Part shown: positions 1 to 12,366 of the stretch, one piece after another
Layout: each line of letters opens with the position of its first letter
How positions within the stretch are numbered: the first letter of the stretch is position 1
Assembly: GCF_019104945.1 (NCBI RefSeq)
Contig: NZ_JAHRWW010000045.1
Coordinates: 1 to 55,949, forward strand
Reading direction: 5' to 3'
DNA length: 55,949 bases
Source: Thermomonas sp.
GTDB lineage: Bacteria; Pseudomonadota; Gammaproteobacteria; Xanthomonadales; Xanthomonadaceae
Notes under the pieces: model-generated
Databases searched by the model: none
What the model was told of the DNA's origin: nothing
What the model saw: the letters and a program-made list of their open reading frames with translations, nothing else
Position numbers and translations under genes: made by a program

Positions 1-160
1 GCCCGATGGTCAGGGTCTCGCGGCGTCCGTTGAGACGGTAGTCATAGCGGAAGGTGACAGTACCGGCTGGCGATACCGTCACGTACATTCCATCTCTATC
101 AGAAGCCTTGTAAGTCAATGACTTAGGCTTCAAGTTCCGCAGTGCGGTGTCGGTAAGCAT
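1..160 (-). CDS. Tyrosine recombinase integrase, N-terminal part (runs off window)
   Basis: Translating the minus strand from the ATG at 160-158 gives 53 residues before the window ends. They read MLTDTALRNLKPK, then YKASDRDGMYVTVSPAG, then FRYDYRLNGRRETLTIG. This is the hallmark N-terminal arm-binding domain (DUF4102 type) of P4-like phage and genomic-island integrases. A strong ribosome binding site, AGGAGG, lies 9 bases before the ATG. The catalytic domain (R-H-R-Y) lies outside the window. The gene starts 300 bases past the stop of guaA and points away from it. The 3' end of guaA is a known integration target for genomic islands, so this is very probably the integrase of an element inserted there. 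The left-hand cargo is not visible. Confidence 0.85.
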   Translation of the reverse strand, partial: MLTDTALRNLKPKSLTYKASDRDGMYVTVSPAGTVTFRYDYRLNGRRETLTIG

Positions 161-181
161 CGAGGTATTCCTCCTGTTGCG

Positions 182-453
182 TGACGGCTTTTACCGTCAA
201 GGGCCAGGAGACCCGTCGATGCCCGGAAAGCCGCATGAAACAAGCTTTCCAGGGAAGCGTTTTACCGTCAAAGACCGATTTGGTCTCAATAGTAAACGGG
301 AGGGTCTTAATCCGCCCCCCGGTTCTTACCGTCAGTTTTATCGTCAACCCATTCTGCTGGCCGACGATAGTCACCGATAGCTTTCGCAACGCATTCTTTT
401 AAAAATCAATACGTTACAGAAGTTTTTCGATAGCTGGCGATAGTCCCCGAAAG
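182..453. repeat. Short repeats between integrase start and guaA end (candidate arm-type or excisionase sites)
   Basis: Two families of short repeats fill this gap. TTTTACCGTCAA occurs at 189-200 and 260-271, with variants TTCTTACCGTCAG at 323-335 and TTTTATCGTCAA at 336-347; the first also forms an inverted repeat TGACGG/CCGTCA at 182-199. CGATAG occurs at 365, 375, 428 and 438, as two pairs each offset by exactly 10 bases, one helical turn. Such phased repeats beside an integrase and its target gene are typical of arm-type integrase or excisionase binding sites, or of an autoregulatory operator. The function is inferred from position only. Confidence 0.5.
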
Positions 454-461
454 ACGTCAAT

Positions 462-4376
<3,915 letters not shown>

Positions 4377-4412
4377 GCAGGTCACGCGGTACGGTAGTGC
4401 GCGTATTATCGC

Positions 4413-5462
4413 TCAATCTGTGCCTTGCATTGGGCTTTGCGTGGGCGGCGGCAAAGTGCCTTCCGCTGGGCAACGCGGCACACCCGAACCCAGCACGCAG
4501 TTAATGCAGCAGGTTGGCGCTGTAGGCGGCTGTAGCAGGCTACCAGGCGGCGTGACCGGGCCAATTGCGGCCAGCTCCGCTTGTGATTTGAGTTTGAGCA
4601 CGGCCACCCAATCTTGCCGGTTAAAGCTGCAGATCTCTGGCATCTCAGGTGAACACACGGGGTCAGCATTCGTGCGCTGCGGCAGCCCCCATAAGCGCTG
4701 CTGCGCATTGACCGGCAACAGGCGCATCGTGACCGCCTGCTGCACATTGCCACCAATGGCGTAGGCCATCCCATCGTGAACCCCCACCACCACATCGCAG
4801 TGCATCGGTAGGCCGGTGTTTTTACGGTCTTGCAATACCTTCAACACGCCTGCAGAGCCAAACACCTGCGCGCTGCGCGCATAGCACACAAGATCGCCCA
4901 TGCTGAGCGATGTGGTCAATAAGTCGGCGTAGCGGTAGGGGTTCTTGCCACTATCTTTGAACGCGGCGCGCACATAGTCGAAATGGCTGGCCGAGCTGGT
5001 AAACCCGGGCACCCCCGCACGTTGTTCGGCCCAGCTAATAAACGCGGCAGACCACGGGTTATCAATTACAAAGCCCCTGCAGCCCAGCCCCGGATAAGCC
5101 GCGCTCATCGCCGCATAAGTACAGTCGCTCGCGCCCGACTTGAATGCCAACTGCCCCAGCAGCCCGCTGGAATACCAGTAAAACGCCACGCGTCGCCACG
5201 GCGCGCCGCCGTCTTTCAGGCCGCTGCCTTCCGCCTCGTACACACTGGCGCTGGCCATGCGGCCATTTTGGTCGATAAACGGGCGATTCCAGCGCAGGTA
5301 TTCATCACACGCTACCGCTGCAAGGCGGGTGGCTACCTGCGCATCGCTTTGCTGCTGCGCCAGCGCAACGCAAGGGTCGGCCGCAGCCGCGCGCCCGGCC
5401 CATAGCAGCAAGCTGAAAAGACTAATGCGAAGTAAGCAACGCGTCCAAGCGTAAGTCGACAT
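4413..5462 (-). CDS. Secreted DUF2272 domain protein
   Basis: A 349-residue protein with a signal peptide (hydrophobic run LLRISLFSLLLWAG, cleavage near GRAAAADP). The body matches what I recall of DUF2272: NPWSAAFISWAEQRAGVP, then a conserved S-x-H-x-x-Y (SASHFDY), GDLVCYAR, and HCDVVVGVHDGMAYAIGGN. The Cys and His pattern resembles the CHAP/NlpC-P60 fold, so a periplasmic amidase-like role is possible but unproven. Four C-terminal cysteines (PTCCINC and following) are unusual and could form disulphides. The start at 5462 has AAGGA 7 bases upstream; an ATG six codons earlier lacks one. It sits between der and folD on the same strand. Confidence 0.75.
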   Translation of the reverse strand: MSTYAWTRCLLRISLFSLLLWAGRAAAADPCVALAQQQSDAQVATRLAAVACDEYLRWNRPFIDQNGRMASASVYEAEGSGLKDGGAPWRRVAFYWYSSGLLGQLAFKSGASDCTYAAMSAAYPGLGCRGFVIDNPWSAAFISWAEQRAGVPGFTSSASHFDYVRAAFKDSGKNPYRYADLLTTSLSMGDLVCYARSAQVFGSAGVLKVLQDRKNTGLPMHCDVVVGVHDGMAYAIGGNVQQAVTMRLLPVNAQQRLWGLPQRTNADPVCSPEMPEICSFNRQDWVAVLKLKSQAELAAIGPVTPPGSLLQPPTAPTCCINCVLGSGVPRCPAEGTLPPPTQSPMQGTD

Positions 5463-5483
5463 CAAGCGGTCCTTGAGCATTCA

Positions 5484-5513
5484 GAAGGGCTATGTATCCA
5501 CATAGCGCCCTTC
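5484..5513 (-). other. Long inverted repeat between der and the DUF2272 gene
   Basis: The arms GAAGGGC-TATGT and ACATA-GCCCTTC pair over 12 bases with a 2-base bulge (5505-5506) and a 4-base loop (5496-5499). It lies 33 bases after the der stop and 21 bases before the DUF2272 start. There is no U-tract on either strand, so it is not a clear intrinsic terminator; it may stabilise or attenuate the transcript. Confidence 0.5.
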
Positions 5514-5546
5514 GGTGCAAGCTCTAAGAGGCGAGTCGACGCGTAG

Positions 5547-6944
5547 TTAGCTGCGTTTGACGTGGCGCATCAAGCGGCGTTTCTTCGCCACTTGGCGCTC
5601 GCTGAGCTCATTCTTACGCCCCTCGTAGGGGTTTGCGCCTTCTTTGAAAATAAACCGCACCGGCGTACCCACCAGCTTGAAGCGCTTGCGGAAGAAGTTT
5701 TCCAGATAGCGGTGGTAGGTTGGGCTGAGCGTTTTCAGGCGGCTGCCATGCACCACAAAGGTAGGTGGGCTTTCACCACCCGGGTGGCAGAAGCGCAGCT
5801 TGGCCACATGCCCGCGCACCACTGGCGGCGGGTTAGCGGTATAGGCCGCCTCAAGCGCACGCGTCACCTCTGAAGTACCCAGCGGTTTGGTCGCAGAGGC
5901 GTGGGCGCGATGTACTGCTTTGAACAATTCGCGCAGACCTGAGCCGTGCAGCGCCGAGATGCGTACGTTTTCCGCCCATTCCACAAAATTGAGCTTACGA
6001 GACAGCAGTGCTTCGGCCTGCTGGCGCTCATAGTCGGTGCGGCCGTCCCATTTATTGAGCGCAATCACCAAGGCGCGGCCAGCATCTAGAATTGCTCCCA
6101 GTACGGTGGCATCTTGGTCGGTCACGCCTTCGCTAGCGTCGAGCAAGAGCACCGCCACTTGGCATTGCTCGATCGCCTGCAGGGTTTTCACCGCAGAAAA
6201 CTTTTCAACCGCCTCTTCCACCTTAGAACGGCGGCGCAAGCCTGCGGTGTCGATCAACCGGTACTTGCGGCCATCACGCTCCAGATCTACCGCGATTGAA
6301 TCGCGGGTAGTCCCTGGAACGTCGGAAGCGATCATGCGCTCTTCGCCCAAGATGCGGTTCACCAGCGTGGATTTACCCACATTGGGGCGGCCCACAAAAG
6401 CCACGCGCACACGCTCGGGGTCATCGTCCAGCACCTCGGCCGCGCCTTCTTCCGGCAGCAGCGACACGGCCTTGGCCAGTAACTCGTCCAAGCCTGTGCG
6501 GTGTGCACTGGAAACGGGCAAGACGTTAGAAAAACCGTAGCGCGCAAACTCGGCCATGGCCGCACGCACGTCGATACCGTCGGTTTTATTGACAATCAGC
6601 AGAGCGCGCTTATCCAGCTTACGCAGCCAGCGCAAAATATCGTCATCCAGTGCCGATGCGCCTTCGCGGCCATCGACCACGAACAAGATAACATCGGCTT
6701 CTTCTGCAGCCGCACGCGACTGCTTCGCCGTTGCCCCAGCAAGCCCTGTATCTTCACCGGCAATGCCGCCCGTATCCACCAGTACAAAGGGGCGCTGTTC
6801 GTTCAAACGGCATACGCCGTAATTACGATCACGCGTAACGCCGGGCGCATCGTGTACCAATGCGTCGCGGCTGCGCGTTAGCGCATTGAACAGGGTGGAT
6901 TTACCGACGTTCGGACGGCCCACCAAAGCAACTAAGGGAAGCAT
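5547..6944 (-). CDS. der: Ribosome-associated GTPase Der (EngA)
   Basis: Tandem-GTPase factor required for 50S ribosomal subunit maturation. The 465-residue protein has two complete GTPase domains. The first has GRPNVGKST at residues 9-17 with DTGG and NKTD. The second repeats GRPNVGKST near residue 190 with DTAGLRRR and NKWD. A C-terminal KH-like domain (FEVRIFIF-type segment [16 protein letters not shown]) and a basic tail ending HVKRS follow. The ATG has AAGG upstream. It follows bamB by 24 bases, the usual gammaproteobacterial pairing. Confidence 0.97.
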   Translation of the reverse strand: MLPLVALVGRPNVGKSTLFNALTRSRDALVHDAPGVTRDRNYGVCRLNEQRPFVLVDTGGIAGEDTGLAGATAKQSRAAAEEADVILFVVDGREGASALDDDILRWLRKLDKRALLIVNKTDGIDVRAAMAEFARYGFSNVLPVSSAHRTGLDELLAKAVSLLPEEGAAEVLDDDPERVRVAFVGRPNVGKSTLVNRILGEERMIASDVPGTTRDSIAVDLERDGRKYRLIDTAGLRRRSKVEEAVEKFSAVKTLQAIEQCQVAVLLLDASEGVTDQDATVLGAILDAGRALVIALNKWDGRTDYERQQAEALLSRKLNFVEWAENVRISALHGSGLRELFKAVHRAHASATKPLGTSEVTRALEAAYTANPPPVVRGHVAKLRFCHPGGESPPTFVVHGSRLKTLSPTYHRYLENFFRKRFKLVGTPVRFIFKEGANPYEGRKNELSERQVAKKRRLMRHVKRS

Positions 6945-6968
6945 GCATCAAACCTTTTCAGCGAATGC

Positions 6969-8138
6969 TTACTGCAGCGCGAACGCCGACAGCTTGCCCT
7001 CATTATTTTGCACAATCACGATGTTGTCGGCCGATACCGGCTTACCCACAATGACACCGCCCAGCTTACTACGCGCAGCAAAGGCACCGTCATTCAGGCG
7101 CAGCCAGTGCAACACGCCTTCGTAATCACCGACCACCGCGTAGTCGCCCTGCACCGCAGGCGCGGTGACGCCGCGGTTCAATAGACCAGGCTGCTGCCAG
7201 AGGCTGCCGCCGCTGTTTTTATCCAAACCGAACACATTGCCGTCTTTGTCGGTAACAACAACAGCCGAATTGCTCAGACTTGCGCCGCGCGCGCCGCCGT
7301 GATCACTATTCCACATGATCTGCCCTGAAGGCCCGTCGATGGCAACCGTGTGATTTTTATAGCTCGAGGCATACAGCGTCGTGCCGTCCAGCGCCGGAGC
7401 TGCATCCACGTCGGCCATGCGCTCCAATTCGGTGCGCCCATCGGGTTCGGCCACAGGCGTTGTCCACAGCACATTGCCGTCGTTCATATTCATCGCAGTG
7501 AGGCTGCCATTGTCGCCGCCGACAAACAAAATGCCGGGGCCAAGCGTAATGCCGCCGGTACCGCGCACGGTCAGCGCGGGCACTTCGACACTATGGAACC
7601 AGCGGCGCTCACCTGTGTTGGAATCAAACGCTGTCACGCGGCCGTCGTTGGAATGCACAAACACCATGCCATTCCCAATCGCTGGTGCAGACAGCACTTC
7701 GTTATTGACTTTAGCCGTCCACTTCTCGCTGCCGTCAGAGGCATCCAGCGCAATCACTTCGCCCTCAAGCCCACCAACCACCACCAAGCCTTCACCCACA
7801 CCCGGCCCGCCGCTGATGCGTGCCTTGGAGGGATACGTCCACACCGTCGCACCTGAATGCAGATCCAGTGCGGTAACGCCGCCATCGACGGCGGCCGCAA
7901 AGACATGATCGCCGTTGATCACCGGATGCTGGCCAATGCCAAGCAGTTTTTCACCCTTACCAACGGATACCGTCCACAGTTTGCTGACACTAGCAACTGG
8001 GGTGAACTCCACCAACTTGGCAGGCTCGCCGGTTTTATCTTTCTTCTTCCCGCCGAACAGGTTTTTGACGCTGCTGCAGCCAGTGACCAAGGTCACCGAA
8101 ATAATGGCCGTTGCCAGCAGTTTGGCGGTAGTGTGCAT
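6969..8138 (-). CDS. bamB: Outer membrane protein assembly lipoprotein BamB
   Basis: Periplasmic lipoprotein of the BAM complex that helps insert beta-barrel proteins into the outer membrane. The start at 8138 (GGGAG 5 bases upstream) gives a lipoprotein signal ATAIISVTLVTGC with lipobox cysteine. The rest is an eight-bladed PQQ-like beta-propeller, visible as repeated G-x-V-x-A-L/F-D-x-x-T/S-G motifs (TALDLHSGATVWTY, IALDASDGSEKW, TAFDSNTGERRW). An upstream ATG at 8153 overlaps the YfgM stop as TAATG but would misplace the signal peptide. Confidence 0.95.
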   Translation of the reverse strand: MHTTAKLLATAIISVTLVTGCSSVKNLFGGKKKDKTGEPAKLVEFTPVASVSKLWTVSVGKGEKLLGIGQHPVINGDHVFAAAVDGGVTALDLHSGATVWTYPSKARISGGPGVGEGLVVVGGLEGEVIALDASDGSEKWTAKVNNEVLSAPAIGNGMVFVHSNDGRVTAFDSNTGERRWFHSVEVPALTVRGTGGITLGPGILFVGGDNGSLTAMNMNDGNVLWTTPVAEPDGRTELERMADVDAAPALDGTTLYASSYKNHTVAIDGPSGQIMWNSDHGGARGASLSNSAVVVTDKDGNVFGLDKNSGGSLWQQPGLLNRGVTAPAVQGDYAVVGDYEGVLHWLRLNDGAFAARSKLGGVIVGKPVSADNIVIVQNNEGKLSAFALQ

Positions 8139-8152
8139 ACGTGCTCCCGTCA

Positions 8153-8797
8153 TTAGCCCTGCTCCCCGCTATGCGGCGGTGTGCCGCCTGCTTCCACCAG
8201 TTTCATTGCAATCAAGCGGTGCTGAGGTGATGCCACATCCACCAGCGCCAGCGCTTTGCGGTAGGACTCCTGCGCCTTGTCGCGCTGCCCTAGCGCAAAC
8301 TGCGCATCGCCGCGCACGTCAAGCATGGCCGCGTCGCGCTCGTCGGTCAGCAGCGGCAGCGCTTCTTTGGCCTTACCTGTGTCAATCAGCAGGCGCGCGA
8401 GGCGCTGCTGCACCACGGGGCCCAAATCGCCATCCACATTTTTCAAACCGCGCAGCGTTTTGATCGCATCCTGCGGCTTATCGGCATCCACCTGAGACTT
8501 CGCCAGCTCCAGTGCGGCAAGCGTACCCAGCGTGCTGTTTTGCTGGTCAATTTGCGCAATCACGGCCTGCGCTTTATCTGGTGCCACCTTGCCTTCAGCA
8601 ATGGCTTCCACCGCTGCAGAATAATTTGCACTGGCCTGCATGCTGCCTTGCAGGTGCTTGCTCTGCCACCACTGCCAGCCCGCAATCACCGCCATACCTA
8701 GCACAACACCACCAATCAAACCAGGCGCATTGGCCTTCAGCCAGCTGCGTACCTGTTCACTTTGTTCGTGGTCGTTCATTACTTCGTCGAGTGCCAT
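8153..8797 (-). CDS. yfgM: YfgM-like TPR protein, ancillary SecYEG subunit
   Basis: A 214-residue single-pass protein. A short cytoplasmic N-terminus with charged EQSEQVRSWLKANA precedes a transmembrane helix (LIGGVVLGMAVIAGWQWW) and a periplasmic helical repeat domain typical of YfgM/TPR_21. In E. coli YfgM works with the PpiD chaperone at the SecYEG translocon. Its position directly before bamB and der is conserved in gammaproteobacteria and supports the call. GAGAGG lies 4 bases before the ATG. Confidence 0.9.
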   Translation of the reverse strand: MALDEVMNDHEQSEQVRSWLKANAPGLIGGVVLGMAVIAGWQWWQSKHLQGSMQASANYSAAVEAIAEGKVAPDKAQAVIAQIDQQNSTLGTLAALELAKSQVDADKPQDAIKTLRGLKNVDGDLGPVVQQRLARLLIDTGKAKEALPLLTDERDAAMLDVRGDAQFALGQRDKAQESYRKALALVDVASPQHRLIAMKLVEAGGTPPHSGEQG

Positions 8798-8875
8798 ACT
8801 GCCTCTCGCCCGCTTTGAAAGCAGGAGCCGTTAATTCATAGAAATTGTTAATTTTTGCTTGAGAAGCGGCAAATG

Positions 8876-9694
8876 TCAGTCTGCCGCTACAAGCGAACCG
8901 TCGGAGGATACAGTAAAGCGGGCGACATTCGTATGTGCTTTGGCAGAAACCTGCACCGGCCCGTTCCGATCTTCTAGGGTGACGGCAGGCAGATTGCCCA
9001 CCTTGATTCGCTGCACCTGAGCCGCCGGATAGCGGCGCAGATCCCCTTCCGAAAGCAGCCCTTTTTCAAGAATGCTGCCGTCTTGAGCGATCACTTCTAA
9101 CCATGTTTTGTCACTGGCGCGCAGGACAATGTCGGTCGATTTTGCGACAGGCGCTGGCGCTGCCGCAGCAACCGGTGCCATCGAGGCCACCAGCGTTTGC
9201 GGCGGTGCGGGCTGCGCTGCCGCCTTGCGTAATTCAGCCTGATCGACCGGCGTATCGAGCGCGGCCACGGTGCCTACATCGCGCGAAAGGTGCTGCTGGG
9301 TGGCGACCCAAGCAGGGATGGCCAAAGACAACGTGAGCACGATATACACCAAACGCCGCCCCAGCTGCTCGGCCCACCACTGCAATTTAGGGGTGTGCAC
9401 GCGGCTGACCAATTTGGCCGGCTCCACCGGAGCCACCGGCAGCGCGTCCATCATGGTAGTTGTAGCTAGCCCCAACAGGCGCGAGTAGCTACGCACCTGC
9501 CCACGCACAAATACTGGTGCGCCTAAACGGCTCCAGTCTTCATCCTCAAGTGATTTCACCACCCGCGCCGGCATTTTTAGCCGACTGGCCACATCGTCCA
9601 GCGACAGGCCCGCCGCTTCACGCGCGCGGCGCAAACGATCGCCGCAACCGGCGAACTCCTGATGATTCTGTTGGGAATGTGGCGTGGCGGTCAT
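8876..9694 (-). CDS. rodZ: Cell-shape protein RodZ
   Basis: Bitopic inner-membrane protein that links MreB filaments to the elongation machinery. The cytoplasmic N-terminus has a helix-turn-helix of the HTH_25 type (GDRLRRAREAAGLSLDDVASRLK, then VVKSLEDEDW, VRGQVRSYSRLLGL). A transmembrane segment (LVYIVLTLSLAIPAWV) is at about 120-135, followed by an Ala/Pro linker and a C-terminal DUF4115 domain (WLEVIAQDGSILEKGLL). Length 272 aa is normal. Its ATG overlaps the pilF stop as ATGA. In many relatives ispG and hisS follow rodZ; here yfgM follows directly. Confidence 0.93.
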   Translation of the reverse strand: MTATPHSQQNHQEFAGCGDRLRRAREAAGLSLDDVASRLKMPARVVKSLEDEDWSRLGAPVFVRGQVRSYSRLLGLATTTMMDALPVAPVEPAKLVSRVHTPKLQWWAEQLGRRLVYIVLTLSLAIPAWVATQQHLSRDVGTVAALDTPVDQAELRKAAAQPAPPQTLVASMAPVAAAAPAPVAKSTDIVLRASDKTWLEVIAQDGSILEKGLLSEGDLRRYPAAQVQRIKVGNLPAVTLEDRNGPVQVSAKAHTNVARFTVSSDGSLVAAD

Positions 9695-10503
9695 TGCGGG
9701 GTTGGCTGCACCGTAGCTGAACCGGAGGAAAGAGTACGAATACGTGAAAGATAGCGCGAAGCGGACACGTTGTCGCCTAGTTTTTGCTCAATTTCTGCCG
9801 CAAGTTGCAAACCAGTGACATCGGTGGGCGTTTCTGCCAGCCAGCGTTCAGCAAACGCACGGGCTTCGAAGTAGTTTTTTTGCCCCACCATAAGCTGCGC
9901 CATCCCCGCTAACGCCGCTAATTGCTTGGGCTGCAGGTCTAGCGCCTTGCGCCAATAAGCCTCGGCTTGCGCCGATTGCCCGGTTTGGCTGGCACAGTTC
10001 CCCGCATTTACCAGAGGAACGATTGGCGAAGCGTAATTCACGTCGAGAAGCGCCCAGTTGAACCACTCCAACGACTCCGCTGCGCGCCCATTCGTGCACA
10101 GCCAGTTGCCGTAGTTAGTGGCATAGGCCCCGGTTTGCGGCGATGTATCGACAGCCTTTTTCAAAAACGCCCCAGCTTGGCGTTGATCGCCGCGCGCTTG
10201 GGCAATGAGCCCTAGCAGCGTGTTGGCATCGGCGGAACCGGGCTGCATCTTGAGTGCGCTATGGGCCAAGGTTTCGGCCTGCTGCAAATCACCGCTTTGG
10301 TACAGATCGCTGGCTGAAATCAACAGCATCTTCGGGTCTTGGCCGTGCGTCCCCTTTTTGCCACTGACATCGTAGCTGGGCGCCACTTGGGTATAGCCGC
10401 GCACTTTGGCGCTCGGCCGAATTAACGTCAAACGCTCCATCGCCGAGCAGCCGGAGAGCAGCACCACCAGAGCACCCAACCACAACCAAGCTTTACCCTG
10501 CAC
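9691..10503 (-). CDS. pilF: Type IV pilus biogenesis/stability lipoprotein PilF (PilW)
   Basis: Outer-membrane pilotin that localises and multimerises the PilQ secretin for type IV pili. The 270-residue product has a lipoprotein signal ALVVLLSGC and about six tetratricopeptide repeats with the pattern A-x-x-L-G-x-x-A-x-x-x-G-x-x-x-x-A. The GTG start at 10503 is preceded by AAGGAGG 7 bases upstream and lies inside the 3' end of rlmN (11-base overlap). The rlmN-pilF-rodZ order is conserved in this order of bacteria. Confidence 0.93.
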   Translation of the reverse strand: MQGKAWLWLGALVVLLSGCSAMERLTLIRPSAKVRGYTQVAPSYDVSGKKGTHGQDPKMLLISASDLYQSGDLQQAETLAHSALKMQPGSADANTLLGLIAQARGDQRQAGAFLKKAVDTSPQTGAYATNYGNWLCTNGRAAESLEWFNWALLDVNYASPIVPLVNAGNCASQTGQSAQAEAYWRKALDLQPKQLAALAGMAQLMVGQKNYFEARAFAERWLAETPTDVTGLQLAAEIEQKLGDNVSASRYLSRIRTLSSGSATVQPTPQ

Positions 10504-11719
10504 GCACTCCTCCTTGGGACTCCTGCCGCTTGCGAATGGTGGCGGAACGCCGCGTGCGGTCGGCCACTTGGCCTTTCAACTGCCCGCAGGCGGCGTCGAT
10601 ATCGTCACCACGGGTGCGCCGCACCGGCGCGATCATGCCCGCGTTATTGAGCAATTTTTGGAACGAACGAATGGTGACGTCGTCCGGGCGCCGGAACTGC
10701 GTCCCCGGGAACGGGTTGAACGGAATCAGGTTGATCTTGGCCGCGTCTTTCATCTGCACACGGCGGTCAAAATCTTTCATTAGCGCGACAAGTGCGCGGG
10801 CGTGCTCTGGCTGATCGTTGACCCCCTTCATCAGGGTGTATTCAAACGTCACCGACTCGCCCTTCTTGCGCAGCGCATAGCGCACACAGGCATCCATTAG
10901 CTCGGCCAGCGGATACTTCTTATTGATTGGCATCAGCTGGGTGCGCAACTCATCGAACGGCGCGTGCAGCGATACCGCCAGCGACACGTCACTCTCCTGC
11001 GCTAGCCGGTCGATCTGCGGCACCATGCCCGCCGTGGACAGTGTGACGCGCTTATTCGCCAAGCCGTAACCAAGGTCATCACGCATGATGCTCATGGCGC
11101 GGACAACGTTATCGAAATTGGCCAGAGGCTCGCCCATGCCCATCATCACCACGTTGGTGAGGCGGCGCTGCTGATGCGGCACATTGCCTAGCGCACGCGC
11201 GGCCACCCACACTTGGCCAATGATCTCGGCGGTGGAAAGATTGCGATTAAAGCCCTGTGCGCCGGTGGAGCAGAACGAACAATTCAGCGCACAGCCCACT
11301 TGCGAGGACACGCACAGCGTGCCGCGCCCTTTATCGGGGATATATACCGTTTCAATGGCATTTTTGGCATCCATGCCGAGCAACCATTTCTGGGTGTCGT
11401 CATTGGATTTTTTTTCGAAGATGACCTGCGGCGCATGCACCACCGCGCGCGCTTCCAGCTTGCTGCGCAGGGCTTTGCCGAGGTCGGTCATCTCTGCAAA
11501 ATCGGTGACGTAACGGTGGTGAATCCACTTCATCACCTGATGGGCGCGGAATTTCTTTTCGCCCAATTCTTCTTCAAAAAAACGCTCTAAGCGGGCGCGA
11601 TCGAAGTCGAAAATATTCGTCAGGGGTACTGCGCCAGCTTGCGCCGACGCAGCCCCGGAAGCGACAGCATCCCCGTCTGCCGGAATGATCGTCAGGAAAG
11701 GGGCTTGCGTATCACTCAT
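10493..11719 (-). CDS. rlmN: Dual-specificity RNA methyltransferase RlmN
   Basis: Radical-SAM enzyme that methylates C2 of A2503 in 23S rRNA and A37 of some tRNAs. The CxxxCxxC cluster motif is seen in [11 protein letters not shown], with the substrate and SAM motifs MGMGEPL and SLHAP. The resolving cysteine lies in the C-terminal [14 protein letters not shown]. At 408 aa it is longer than usual because of an Ala-rich N-terminal extension of about 30 residues before [12 protein letters not shown]; a later start was not evident. It precedes pilF and follows ndk by 14 bases. Confidence 0.96.
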   Translation of the reverse strand: MSDTQAPFLTIIPADGDAVASGAASAQAGAVPLTNIFDFDRARLERFFEEELGEKKFRAHQVMKWIHHRYVTDFAEMTDLGKALRSKLEARAVVHAPQVIFEKKSNDDTQKWLLGMDAKNAIETVYIPDKGRGTLCVSSQVGCALNCSFCSTGAQGFNRNLSTAEIIGQVWVAARALGNVPHQQRRLTNVVMMGMGEPLANFDNVVRAMSIMRDDLGYGLANKRVTLSTAGMVPQIDRLAQESDVSLAVSLHAPFDELRTQLMPINKKYPLAELMDACVRYALRKKGESVTFEYTLMKGVNDQPEHARALVALMKDFDRRVQMKDAAKINLIPFNPFPGTQFRRPDDVTIRSFQKLLNNAGMIAPVRRTRGDDIDAACGQLKGQVADRTRRSATIRKRQESQGGVRAG

Positions 11720-11733
11720 GGTCTTAACTTAAC

Positions 11734-12159
11734 TCAGCGGTTGAAAACATCAGTTGCCGGGAAGAAATAGGCAATTTCAATCGCCGCATTTTCCAGCGAA
11801 TCGGAGCCGTGCACGGCATTGGCGTCGATGCTATCGGCGAAGTCAGCGCGGATGGTGCCCGCCGCAGCTTCCTTCGGGTTGGTGGCGCCCATCAGCTCAC
11901 GGTTCTTCAGCACCGCACCCTCGCCTTCTAGGGCTTGGATCATCACCGGGCCGGAGATCATAAAGTTGACCAGCGCAGCGAAGAACGGGCGCTCACGGTG
12001 CACCGCGTAGAAGCCTTCGGCTTCGGCCTTGGACAGGTGCGCCATCTTGGCGGCCACAACTTTCAGGCCAGCCTTTTCAAAACGCGAATAGATTTCACCG
12101 ATCACGTTCTTGGCAACGGCATCGGGCTTGATGATGGAAAGTGTGCGCTCTAGCGCCAT
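11734..12159 (-). CDS. ndk: Nucleoside diphosphate kinase
   Basis: Balances NTP and dNTP pools by phosphate transfer through a histidine. The protein starts [15 protein letters not shown] and is 141 residues, the family length. The active site is [12 protein letters not shown] with the phospho-histidine. I chose the ATG at 12159 (GGAG 8 bases upstream) because the longer frame adds 14 unrelated residues. It heads the minus-strand series running down to guaA. A terminator hairpin lies about 55 bases upstream in the same direction. Confidence 0.97.
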   Translation of the reverse strand: MALERTLSIIKPDAVAKNVIGEIYSRFEKAGLKVVAAKMAHLSKAEAEGFYAVHRERPFFAALVNFMISGPVMIQALEGEGAVLKNRELMGATNPKEAAAGTIRADFADSIDANAVHGSDSLENAAIEIAYFFPATDVFNR

Positions 12160-12211
12160 GGGAAAATCTCCGGAATTGGCGGGCGTCCTTGGCCGGATCA
12201 CCCGAGGATAA

Positions 12212-12241
12212 CAGAAAAAACCCGCGTACAGACGCGGGTTT
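12212..12241 (-). terminator. Intrinsic terminator on the minus strand upstream of ndk
   Basis: On the minus strand the perfect 10-bp stem AAACCCGCGT/ACGCGGGTTT (loop CTGT) is followed by a run of T, the classic rho-independent form. The only sequence upstream on this strand is the psrA promoter region, so it must end a short or antisense RNA, or act as a leader attenuator for ndk. Confidence 0.75.
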
Positions 12242-12308
12242 GGCCGATATGGCTGGAGCTAATTCTACCTGTTTCACGGGGCGTAAGCACACTCCGCGCT
12301 AAACCTTG

Positions 12309-12338
12309 TTGACGGCTTGGCCGTTTCAGCCGTAATCT
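12309..12338 (+). promoter_or_regulatory. Candidate sigma-70 promoter of psrA
   Basis: TTGACG (12309-12314) and TAATCT (12333-12338) are separated by 18 bases. The -10 box touches the palindromic operator that follows. It lies 29 bases before the psrA ATG. Confidence 0.6.
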
Positions 12339-12353
12339 CAAACAATCGTTTGA
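12338..12353 (+). promoter_or_regulatory. PsrA-type operator
   Basis: The palindrome TCAAAC-AATC-GTTTGA contains CAAAC-N4-GTTTG, an exact match to the PsrA recognition pattern (C/G)AAAC-N2-4-GTTT(G/C) known from Pseudomonas. It overlaps the end of the -10 box and the expected transcription start of psrA, the ideal place for autorepression. Confidence 0.7.
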
Positions 12354-12366
12354 TTGAAGGTCGCGT

